A stretch of DNA of 64,000 bases from a virus. Under the pieces are notes generated by a model. It did not search any database and was not told the origin of the DNA. It saw only the letters and a program-made list of their open reading frames with translations. Location of the stretch: positions 32,346-96,345 of the IMG/VR virus record IMGVR_UViG_3300042566_000599; one strand, written 5' to 3'. Positions 1-5,907 of the stretch are shown here, one piece after another (position 1 is the stretch's first letter; each line of letters begins with the position of its first letter). The position numbers were made by a program, and so were the translations under genes.

Positions 1-281
1 GCATTAAGAAGTTACTTAGTGGGAAAGTTCCGACTTCAACAATCAACCAAATCATAAAGATTGTGGATTCCGACATTCGCACCTTGACCTTCGACCACCT
101 ACACACAAGGGGCGATAAGGAACACACAATCGCTAACATGATTCGTGACATTCAACCATTACACAAGATTAAAAAAGAAATACAAAAGTGTGTAGTGCGT
201 TGTCATAACTGCCACGACATTATTACTGTGAAGCGTGCTAAAAATTGGAGATACCACGCCCACAAACAAGTAACTAAATAA
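1..281 (+). CDS. HNH endonuclease, C-terminal part (5' end outside window)
   Basis: The frame is open from the window edge, so the gene begins upstream; a GTG at base 63 lies inside it and is probably not the true start. The visible part reads like the catalytic end of small phage HNH nucleases: a Phe-Asp-His triad (FDHLHTRGDK), a helical linker, then KCVVRCHNCHDIITVKR, which holds the second zinc pair and the final His of the beta-beta-alpha-metal fold. These enzymes nick or cut DNA and in phages act in homing or packaging. A candidate structured RNA begins five bases after its stop. The N-terminal zinc pair is not visible because of truncation. Confidence 0.65.
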   Translation, partial: IKKLLSGKVPTSTINQIIKIVDSDIRTLTFDHLHTRGDKEHTIANMIRDIQPLHKIKKEIQKCVVRCHNCHDIITVKRAKNWRYHAHKQVTK

Positions 282-285
282 ATGT

Positions 286-433
286 ATCTAGTGGGGGTTA
301 AAGCGAGTGACCTTTGTAGGTTTCTATTCATTCCCTACAAACTGTTCAAGGCTAAGAACAACCATGACCTCTCATGGGTCTTTGTATTACTCCTTTCAAC
401 CATGAAAGCGAGTTGTATCTGCCCCCACTAGAT
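286..433 (+). ncRNA. Candidate structured RNA or long 5' leader
   Basis: No gene fills this stretch. Its ends form a perfect 12-bp helix, ATCTAGTGGGGG at 286-297 with CCCCCACTAGAT at 422-433. Inside are three further hairpins: 313-320 with 334-341 (8 bp, 13-base loop), GACC/GGTC at 366-369 with 377-380, and 390-398 with 403-412 (9 bp with one bulge, four-base loop). Together they make a closed multi-branch layout. It ends about 24 bases before the next start codon, so it may be a leader controlling that gene, a free RNA, or the end of an intron whose HNH gene lies just upstream. I do not recognise a known family. Strand is assumed from the flanking genes. Confidence 0.45.
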
Positions 434-457
434 TCCCAATTAAGAAAGGAAGTAGAA

Positions 458-1093
458 ATGCCAAACTGGTGTTTTAACGCTCTTAACATCTCAGTTGAGA
501 GTCCAAAACAATTACAAAAGTTAATGCAAGCAATTACAAATGATTCAGAACAACCTTTCGACTTCAATCGAATAATTCCAATACCTGAAGAACTCGCTAA
601 CACTTCATCACCTAATAAAGATAACGCTGATGAAATGAAAAAGAAGTATGGGTTCTCTGATTGGTATGACTGGCGAGTTACTAACTGGGGAACTAAATGG
701 AACGCCTCTGATGTTGAACTCGACATTGAAACATCACAACAGATTCGTATTCGATTCAATACCGCTTGGTCACCACCAACACCAGTTATTACAAAGATTG
801 CAGAGAAGTTTCCTTTTGCTTTCATAACTTTGGATTGGGAAGAAGAAGGTGGTTACTACGGCAACTCTGAGTACGAGAACGGCAGACTCACTTTAGAACA
901 CGAAGGCGAAATGGATTGTGACTATCGCTGGGAGAAGTGGGGGGAGTGTGCTGAGTGGTGCGAACAATGTGGTGTTTGTGATTGCGAAGTTTGTAATTGC
1001 GAGTATCGCTCACAACAAACGCTTTGTGAAAGATGTAATGACGGCGAACATGGACAACTAAAAGGAGAAACAGATGAACCAACGACAGACTGA
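458..1093 (+). CDS. YubB/DUF1281-like protein with cysteine-rich tail
   Basis: The start chosen gives MPNWCFNAL, the hallmark opening of the YubB ferredoxin-like (DUF1281, Api92-like) family found on plasmids and phages; a GGAAG ribosome site lies 8 bases upstream. A longer reading from base 374 overlaps the structured RNA and has no such site. The first 145 or so residues fit that family (Trp-rich, WGTKWNA). The last 60 residues are unusual: about ten cysteines in CxxC, CxC and CxxCxC spacing, which should bind zinc or iron-sulfur. Biochemical function of the family is unknown. The next gene starts inside its 3' end, so the two are probably translated together. Confidence 0.75.
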   Translation: MPNWCFNALNISVESPKQLQKLMQAITNDSEQPFDFNRIIPIPEELANTSSPNKDNADEMKKKYGFSDWYDWRVTNWGTKWNASDVELDIETSQQIRIRFNTAWSPPTPVITKIAEKFPFAFITLDWEEEGGYYGNSEYENGRLTLEHEGEMDCDYRWEKWGECAEWCEQCGVCDCEVCNCEYRSQQTLCERCNDGEHGQLKGETDEPTTD

Positions 1094-1382
1094 CATAGTT
1101 AAAGGACTTACTCTTGCAAATGAGTTTCTAAAGATTCTTCGTGCGTTTAAGGTGGAACAAGCACATGAGAATCCAATTCCGTTTGAGGTAACTCATTCAT
1201 TAGCAAACGCTCAATTAAATCTCGTAATGGAGAAATACAATTCAGACCCCGAAGATTTAATTTGGGGTCTTGTGCAGGTTGTTGAGATGTTCCTAAAACT
1301 AACTGACACAGACCCCGAAGATTTATCGGGCGCACTAGACCAATTCATTCGCTTCATTGAAGAACAGGAAAACGACAAATGA
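1074..1382 (+). CDS. Hypothetical helical protein with internal duplication
   Basis: A 102-residue acidic, probably all-helical protein of unknown function. It begins within the 3' end of the previous gene after a strong AAAGGAG site. The C-terminal half contains two related segments of about 22 residues, each opening with DPEDL. The DNA under them has a 17-base perfect repeat (1243-1259 and 1309-1325) spaced 66 bases, so the second arose by in-frame duplication. Its stop overlaps the start of the WhiB gene. Confidence 0.6.
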   Translation: MNQRQTDIVKGLTLANEFLKILRAFKVEQAHENPIPFEVTHSLANAQLNLVMEKYNSDPEDLIWGLVQVVEMFLKLTDTDPEDLSGALDQFIRFIEEQENDK

Positions 1383-1714
1383 AAAAAGTAAAAGTAAAAA
1401 CACTTCCTTCATCACAACCAAAGAGAGCGACTAACAATCCTGTCTTCAATCTCAAAGTGCCAACACCACGCGACATTGACCAAACTCCATGTCAAAAGAA
1501 TGACCCTGAGATTTGGTTTCCTAGTGGAGAGAACCTTCCTGAAGACACCGAGAAGATAAAAACTGCTAAATCACTATGCGCTCAATGCCACGAAACAACT
1601 AAGTGCCTTTCATTCGCATTATCGAATCGGATTCGTTATGGGATTTGGGGTGGCACTACTGAATCAGAACGACAGACACTTATTCGTAGAGCAGAACGGA
1701 GTAAAACTAAATGA
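1379..1714 (+). CDS. WhiB-family regulator
   Basis: WhiB proteins are actinobacterial transcription factors that carry a [4Fe-4S] cluster and contact the sigma factor. The four cluster ligands are visible as Cys38, Cys67, Cys70 and Cys76 (CAQCHETTKC gives the usual CxxCx5C), followed by the family turn GIWGG at 88-92 and a basic C-terminal tail. A 37-residue N-terminal extension precedes the first cysteine. Phage WhiB proteins can repress host whiB2-type genes and block superinfection or septation; whether this one does is unknown. ATGA overlaps join it to both neighbours. Confidence 0.9.
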   Translation: MKKVKVKTLPSSQPKRATNNPVFNLKVPTPRDIDQTPCQKNDPEIWFPSGENLPEDTEKIKTAKSLCAQCHETTKCLSFALSNRIRYGIWGGTTESERQTLIRRAERSKTK

Positions 1715-1962
1715 CACCTACCTACACAGTTCGCGTATCTCTTAACTCAGTTACTTATGAAGTGACGGCAGATGATGAAGAACAAGCAATCGAGAAAGCC
1801 CACGAGTTTATCTTGGAAGAATCAACTTACGATTTAGCAAAGTGGGCAGACTATGAAGTAAGTATTGAAGAGTGTGATGTCTGCGAAGCACCTGACGGAA
1901 CACCTCATTGTGATTGTGGTCAATGTGATTGTGGCGAAGACACAGAAGGGAATGAATCATGA
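1711..1962 (+). CDS. Hypothetical protein with cysteine-rich C-terminus
   Basis: Unrecognised 83-residue acidic protein. Residues 1-50 look like a small alpha-beta domain. The tail carries six cysteines in CxxC and CDCGQCDCG spacing, similar in style to the tail of the YubB-like protein at 458-1093. That suggests several proteins of this operon share metal-binding ends. It starts on the ATGA of the WhiB stop. Confidence 0.6.
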   Translation: MTPTYTVRVSLNSVTYEVTADDEEQAIEKAHEFILEESTYDLAKWADYEVSIEECDVCEAPDGTPHCDCGQCDCGEDTEGNES

Positions 1963-2063
1963 AGTGTAACGATTGTGGCGCAAAAGTTACTTACGAGAGT
2001 ATGACGGAAGAAGGCAACTGGTCATGCTCTGATTGTGGTTGGGATACAGGGGTGAGTGACTAA
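1959..2063 (+). CDS. Very small zinc-ribbon protein
   Basis: A 34-codon gene beginning MKCNDCGAKVTYES and ending with CSDCGW, i.e. two CxxCG knuckles about 18 residues apart, the minimum zinc ribbon. Its ATG overlaps the previous stop and its TAA overlaps the next ATG (TAATG). The tight coupling on both sides, rather than length, argues that it is real. It may be an adaptor or regulatory protein; the sequence does not say which. Confidence 0.7.
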   Translation: MKCNDCGAKVTYESMTEEGNWSCSDCGWDTGVSD

Positions 2064-2506
2064 TGGTTAATACATTCCTTCCGTATCCCGACTTTGTTCA
2101 ATCTGCACAAGCACTCGATTACAAACGACTTGGCAAACAACGAGTAGAAGCGTGGCAGATACTTCGTGCGCTTCGTGGAGAGACAAAAGGTTGGCGTAAT
2201 CACCCAGCAACTAACTTGTGGCGTGGTCACGAGAAGTTACTTTGTGAATACGGAATCGCAGTCTGTGATGAATGGATTGCTCGTGGTTACAAAGACACAA
2301 TGCGTGAGAGATTCGTTGCAATACATTCGACTTACCCTGATTGTGAAATACCAAAATGGTTTGGTAATACAAACTTTCATAATTCACATCAGAGTAATCT
2401 CAATCGCAAAGATTCGACTTACTATCACTTCAACATCACAAACGATTTACCTTATTTGTGGTTCGACAATGAAACAGAACAACTCTATGAAAAGGAATCA
2501 AAGTGA
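2063..2506 (+). CDS. Pyrimidine-dimer glycosylase-like (MSMEG_6728 family) protein
   Basis: The opening NTFLPYPDFVQSAQALDYKR, then LGKQRVEAWQIL and GWRNHPATNLWRGHE, match the actinobacterial MSMEG_6728 group, related to the T4 endonuclease V (pyrimidine dimer DNA glycosylase) family. Such enzymes remove UV-damaged bases and nick the site. The size, about 147 residues, fits. For a virus of sunlit water this repair role is plausible, but catalysis has not been shown for this subgroup as far as I know. It is coupled to the tiny gene upstream and the HTH gene downstream. Confidence 0.75.
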   Translation: MVNTFLPYPDFVQSAQALDYKRLGKQRVEAWQILRALRGETKGWRNHPATNLWRGHEKLLCEYGIAVCDEWIARGYKDTMRERFVAIHSTYPDCEIPKWFGNTNFHNSHQSNLNRKDSTYYHFNITNDLPYLWFDNETEQLYEKESK

Positions 2507-2736
2507 CCGAGAAATCAGAATGGCTAACAAACGAACAGGTAAGTGAGTTACTGGGGTTGAAGTATTCAACTCTCTACACTTATCGAAGAAGGAACACTCT
2601 TCCTGAACCCGATACATACATTGGAAGAACTCCTGTATGGAATCGAAAGACAATCGAAGAATGGAAAAACAATCGCAGAGAAACTGAGATTGAGTTAATA
2701 CCCGACCAACTAACAGAACAGGAAAACAAATCATGA
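2503..2736 (+). CDS. Excisionase-like helix-turn-helix protein
   Basis: A 77-residue protein with a MerR/AlpA-type winged helix: WLTNEQVSELLGLKYSTLYTY is helix-turn-helix, followed by a wing ending in the typical VWNRKTIEEW. Proteins of this size next to a tyrosine integrase are usually excisionases (Xis/RDF) that bend attachment-site DNA and favour excision, or small repressors. The integrase lies 480 bases downstream with the attP-like repeats between them. It uses a GTG start overlapping the previous TGA. Confidence 0.7.
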   Translation: MTEKSEWLTNEQVSELLGLKYSTLYTYRRRNTLPEPDTYIGRTPVWNRKTIEEWKNNRRETEIELIPDQLTEQENKS

Positions 2737-3011
2737 GAATAAAATTAAATAAGGAATCAAATCCAAATACATCTTTTGTAATTGGTGTAATGAACAGTTA
2801 TGAATTGAAATCAGGAATTGGAATTGGGTTCTCTTACTTCAATGACGGAACTTTAGATTTTGGATTCGTAATTGGTAAGAGTTACTTCAATCTTGAACTA
2901 TTGTGGGGAAGAGCAGAAGAACTCTCTTACTATGAAGAAGAAGATGAAGCCGAACAGGAACTTGAAGACTGGCTTGGTGAATTAGCAGAACAGGAAAGAC
3001 AGAAGAACTAA
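2733..3011 (+). CDS. Hypothetical acidic protein
   Basis: Unrecognised 92-residue protein. The first 60 residues are predicted beta-rich (alternating hydrophobics in IGVMNSYELKSGIGIGFSYF). The last 25 residues are almost entirely Glu, Asp and Gln and should be helical. It overlaps the HTH gene and is the last gene before the terminator at 3060, so it closes this leftmost operon. Confidence 0.55.
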   Translation: MRIKLNKESNPNTSFVIGVMNSYELKSGIGIGFSYFNDGTLDFGFVIGKSYFNLELLWGRAEELSYYEEEDEAEQELEDWLGELAEQERQKN

Positions 3012-3059
3012 CACATAGCGGAATAACTCAACTCTTCTAAGTTACTTGGTCACTACCTA

Positions 3060-3096
3060 GACCCTCATTCCCGATACGGAATGGGGGTCTTTTTTA
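3060..3096 (+). terminator. Rho-independent terminator
   Basis: GACCCTCATTCC and GGAATGGGGGTC form a 12-bp stem (one G-U pair) around a six-base loop, followed by six T. It ends the plus-strand operon of small proteins and isolates the integrase from it. Confidence 0.9.
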
Positions 3097-3104
3097 TGCC
3101 CTCT

Positions 3105-3206
3105 AAGTTACTGACCAGTAGAGGGGCTTGCGATTTGCGCTAGATGTTACTGGTGGGTAACTTACTGGTTGTTACTAGCCAGTAACTTACTCGCCAGTAG
3201 AGGGGG
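3105..3206 (+). other. Repeat array upstream of integrase, candidate attP/arm sites
   Basis: This gene-free stretch holds repeated TTACTGG/CCAGTAA units in both orientations. The clearest pair is AAGTTACTGACCAGTAGAGG at 3105 and AACTTACTCGCCAGTAGAGG at 3184. Between them are GTTACTGGTGGG, CTTACTGG and the near-palindrome GTTACTAGCCAGTAAC. A further AAGTTACTTGG lies at about 3039, before the terminator. Short repeats in both orientations immediately beside a tyrosine integrase gene are what arm-type integrase or Xis sites look like. No tRNA end was recognised, so the core cannot be fixed. Confidence 0.5.
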
Positions 3207-3212
3207 CGTTTT

Positions 3213-4490
3213 ATGGCGTATGTCGTTCAGCGTGGGTCACGATTTACAGGCTATTACCGCATGGGCAAAAAACGCCTGTCTGCTGGCACATGGGGCAGTT
3301 TCAAGGAAGCCCAGTATCAGGCACTACGCATGGAGAATGGGGCTTCTGAGGGGCTTTCAAGGGCTAATTTGACCCTCTCTGAGTATGCCGATAAATGGCT
3401 TCAGAGGGCTGAATTACTGCCTATCACGAAAAAGGGGTATGAATCCCTATGGAAGAGGTACTTAGCCCCTCAAATCGGCTCTAAACAGGTTTCTGAGGTA
3501 TCCACGCTTGAAGTGAGGGAATTGCTGGGCGAATTGAAGGCTCAGGGGGTAGGGGGCGCGACTCTCGCTCAAATCAAGGCGTGTCTAGGCTCTCTCTACA
3601 AATGGTTACAAGAGGGGCAAATTACTCAAACCAACCCAACTAGGGGCATAAAGGTCAAAGTGGGCAAATCGGACATCTCCAATGTGGTCGAGCCTGACCA
3701 GTTCAAGAAGATTGTGACCCACCTACCAACAGAGGGTGCAAAGTTATTTGCAAAGTTCTTAGTTGCTTCAGGGGCGAGATTCGGTGAGGCAAGTGAGATT
3801 CGATTAAAAGATTTTAATTTCAATACAAAAGAAGTTTTTATTCAGAGGCGTGTCAGCGAGTTAGGCAAGAAGCACAACAAGGGAGAAAGATTCCTAGTCG
3901 TAGATGCCACTAAGTCGGGTTACAAGCGTGTAGTGGTGCTACCTGAAGCCCTACTACAAGAGATTCAAGCGTATGTCATGCTAAATCGCATAGGGAAAGA
4001 CGACCTAGTGTTTGAGAAAAGCAAAGTCATACCAAAAGATAAACTAAAGAGTTCTCGTGGCACAGAAAAGTCTTCACGACCATTCGTGAAAGACGGAAAA
4101 CTGTTCCAACATGGCACGCTCAGGGCTTACGCAAGTGGGTCTTGTAGGTGTGATGAGTGTAAGGCGATAGTTCGAGAGTATCGAAGGTCGCAAAGAGCAA
4201 AGTCATACCAAAAGGGTGAGGTCATACCAAAAGAACCGAGCCACTTGCCACGAGATACATGGAGAACCATTTGGAACAAAGCAATAGCCAAATCAGGCAT
4301 GGGTTGGAGTCCAAGAACTCACGATTTGCGTCACGCAAACGCAACGCAGTTACTTAAAAACGGCGTTGATGTGCATGAAGTAAAAGAGCGATTGGGTCAC
4401 CAGTCCATCAAAACTACCGAACGCTATCTCCACCGCGTTCGTCACCAGAAATCAAAGGCGAGTGAAGTTGTCAATGACTTTCTGGGTTAG
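3213..4490 (+). CDS. Tyrosine recombinase (phage integrase) with inserted zinc motif
   Basis: A 425-residue site-specific recombinase. Residues 1-45 form an arm-binding AP2-like strand domain, 55-145 the SAM-like core-binding domain, and 160-425 the catalytic domain. The active-site residues are visible: Arg189 (GARFGE), Lys234, His370 and Arg373 (HDLRH), His396 (LGHQS) and nucleophile Tyr405 (TTERYLH). Odd feature: between the beta-sheet Lys and HxxR, residues 272-336 form an extra segment with HGTLRAYASGSCRCDEC (His300, Cys311, Cys313, Cys316), a small actinobacterial zinc motif. Its DNA is bounded by direct repeats. GGGGG 8 bases before ATG is the ribosome site. It probably integrates and, with the HTH protein upstream, excises the phage. 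Confidence 0.95.
   Translation: MAYVVQRGSRFTGYYRMGKKRLSAGTWGSFKEAQYQALRMENGASEGLSRANLTLSEYADKWLQRAELLPITKKGYESLWKRYLAPQIGSKQVSEVSTLEVRELLGELKAQGVGGATLAQIKACLGSLYKWLQEGQITQTNPTRGIKVKVGKSDISNVVEPDQFKKIVTHLPTEGAKLFAKFLVASGARFGEASEIRLKDFNFNTKEVFIQRRVSELGKKHNKGERFLVVDATKSGYKRVVVLPEALLQEIQAYVMLNRIGKDDLVFEKSKVIPKDKLKSSRGTEKSSRPFVKDGKLFQHGTLRAYASGSCRCDECKAIVREYRRSQRAKSYQKGEVIPKEPSHLPRDTWRTIWNKAIAKSGMGWSPRTHDLRHANATQLLKNGVDVHEVKERLGHQSIKTTERYLHRVRHQKSKASEVVNDFLG
4021..4233 (+). repeat. Direct repeats bounding the integrase insertion
   Basis: GCAAAGTCATACCAAAAG occurs perfectly at 4021-4038 and 4197-4214. The inner 13 bases, GTCATACCAAAAG, recur at 4221-4233. The copies at 4026 and 4221 are in the same reading frame (both encode VIPK) and lie 195 bases, 65 codons, apart, exactly spanning the zinc-motif segment of the integrase. 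A one-mismatch copy lies at 5106-5123, after the lysin gene. Confidence 0.8.
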
Positions 4491-4498
4491 GAGAACTG

Positions 4499-5074
4499 AT
4501 GAAACTAGAAACACAGAATCGGCTTGTAGTGCTAATTCTCAGCACCGCCTTCCTTTCGGGGTTGTTTGGTGTAGGCAGAGTTAGCCCAGCGTTTAGTCCA
4601 ACACGGGCAGAGGCGTTGGTAGTGCAGGTCGAGCAAGAGTCCAGCGACAAGTTGCTTGTTAAGTTCGAGAACTCTCACAAGTTGAGTGACCTAGAACTAG
4701 TAGCCCTATTGAAAGCAGTAGGGTTCGAAGGCAAAGCATTACGAGAAGCATGGGCAGTTGCGAAGAAAGAATCGACAGGAAGACCGCTCGCGCACAATGG
4801 GAACGCCTCAACAGGCGACAACTCATACGGCTTGTTTCAAATAAACATGCTTGGAGAGTTGGGAGAAGAGCGTCGAAAGAAGTTTGGATTGGATTCCAAT
4901 GCCGAACTGCTAAACCCTGTGGTTAATGCCCAAATCGCTTATCACATGAGCGGTGGGGGCGACAACTGGAGTGCGTGGAAGGGAATGACTCAGCGAACCA
5001 GAGAATGGATAGCAAAGTTCCCTGACACTAAACCAAAAGCCAAAGCAATAGCAAAAGGCAAAGGTAATAACTAA
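4499..5074 (+). CDS. Membrane-anchored lysozyme-like lysin (lytic transglycosylase fold)
   Basis: A 191-residue cell-wall lysin candidate. Residues 8-26 (LVVLILSTAFLSGLFGVG) are a hydrophobic signal or signal-anchor segment. A linker follows, then residues 60-175 carry the SLT/lysozyme-like domain: catalytic Glu91 in AKKESTG, then GDNSYGLFQINM and PVVNAQIAYHMSGG with WSAWKG. The tail after 178 is Lys/Ala-rich. It should cut peptidoglycan from the outside of the membrane and may reach it by the host Sec system without a holin. An AGGAGA site 8 bases after the integrase stop suggests cotranscription with the integrase, an unusual place for a lysis gene. It could instead be a wall-remodelling enzyme used at entry or in lysogeny. 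Confidence 0.75.
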   Translation: MKLETQNRLVVLILSTAFLSGLFGVGRVSPAFSPTRAEALVVQVEQESSDKLLVKFENSHKLSDLELVALLKAVGFEGKALREAWAVAKKESTGRPLAHNGNASTGDNSYGLFQINMLGELGEERRKKFGLDSNAELLNPVVNAQIAYHMSGGGDNWSAWKGMTQRTREWIAKFPDTKPKAKAIAKGKGNN

Positions 5075-5131
5075 ATAGGTAAAGCAATAGGTAAAGGCTA
5101 GTAAAGCAAAGTCTTACCAAAAGCAATACCA

Positions 5132-5175
5132 AGTGGAGTAGCCCTCTTGATTGGGGGTTACTCCACTAAGTTTTT
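5132..5175 (+). terminator. Terminator between converging operons
   Basis: AGTGGAGTAGCCC (5132-5144) pairs with GGGTTACTCCACT (5155-5167), a 13-bp stem with one wobble pair and a ten-base loop, followed by AAG and TTTTT. It stops plus-strand transcription. The stem overlaps the last codons of the minus-strand gene beyond it. The minus-strand side lacks a clear T-run. Confidence 0.8.
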
Positions 5176-5907
5176 GTTTATTAAAAACCTCACTTGTTCC
5201 ATGACCTTAGTTCTTTTTGCAGTCAAATATCTTTCTTTTAATGGTTTGAAAGAAGAATATGTATTTGGAGCAGTACTAATTTCTTCTTCTATGTTTTTTA
5301 AAACAGTTGAGTTTATGTAACGTTTAAAAACAATTTTTTTATTAGTCATAAACTCTACATAAAATAAAGGGTCTCCTTCATTAAAGACCATTGTTCTAGA
5401 AGTTTTTGGTAAAAAGTAATTTAAATGATAAGGCCTATACCAAGAACCAATATCAAACTCTCCTGCAGTTAATATAGCCCCAGGTGCAGGAGTATGAGTG
5501 GGAAAATAAGGAGCAGTAAACTTAGCAATTAGGGGCTCATCAGCAACAAAGTTCCACGACAAATCTATGCTTATGTCATCGTAATTTTCGATAGAAGATG
5601 GTCTTGGTTTATAAGAATCAATTAAACAAGTTGAGTCTAGAGTGTCAAACATGACCTTATACTCATCAATGTTCTTAGGGATGTTTGCTTGAAAAGACAC
5701 TTCATTATAAACAGCATAAACGTTCTTTAACAAAGAGGTTGTCGCTGGACATGCAAATATTGTTTTTGGACCGCTATCACTTACTTTTTGTTTTCTAAGT
5801 GCATTAAACACATGCACTGGTTCTGCATAAAGCAGAGTTCTAGAGAATGCCTCTGGGTTATAACCAGAGGCAGTCCAATAGATTGTTATTGTGTCTTTGT
5901 CCTTCAC
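5158..5907 (-). CDS. Unknown protein, distant member of a three-paralog phage family
   Basis: A 249-residue protein I cannot name. It has a central PYFPTHTPAPGAIL stretch and GSWYRPYHLNYFLP, then FNEGDPLFYVEF. These align in order with the PPGYS, FTVLPGIIDTD and GTPLVQYVPF blocks of the proteins at 22469-23212 and 51529-52242, so I place it as a diverged third copy of the same fold (possibly DUF6065-related; uncertain). It overlaps the reductase stop by four bases and is the last gene of the leftward operon. No signal peptide or membrane segment is seen. Confidence 0.5.
   Translation of the reverse strand: MKDKDTITIYWTASGYNPEAFSRTLLYAEPVHVFNALRKQKVSDSGPKTIFACPATTSLLKNVYAVYNEVSFQANIPKNIDEYKVMFDTLDSTCLIDSYKPRPSSIENYDDISIDLSWNFVADEPLIAKFTAPYFPTHTPAPGAILTAGEFDIGSWYRPYHLNYFLPKTSRTMVFNEGDPLFYVEFMTNKKIVFKRYINSTVLKNIEEEISTAPNTYSSFKPLKERYLTAKRTKVMEQVRFLINKNLVE

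Noticed and set aside
286-433. OMEGA/HEARO-type guide RNA for the HNH nuclease
   Set aside because: The upstream HNH fragment is a short free-standing type without RuvC or bridge-helix features, so an RNA-guided nuclease is unlikely. The structured RNA is kept as unknown.
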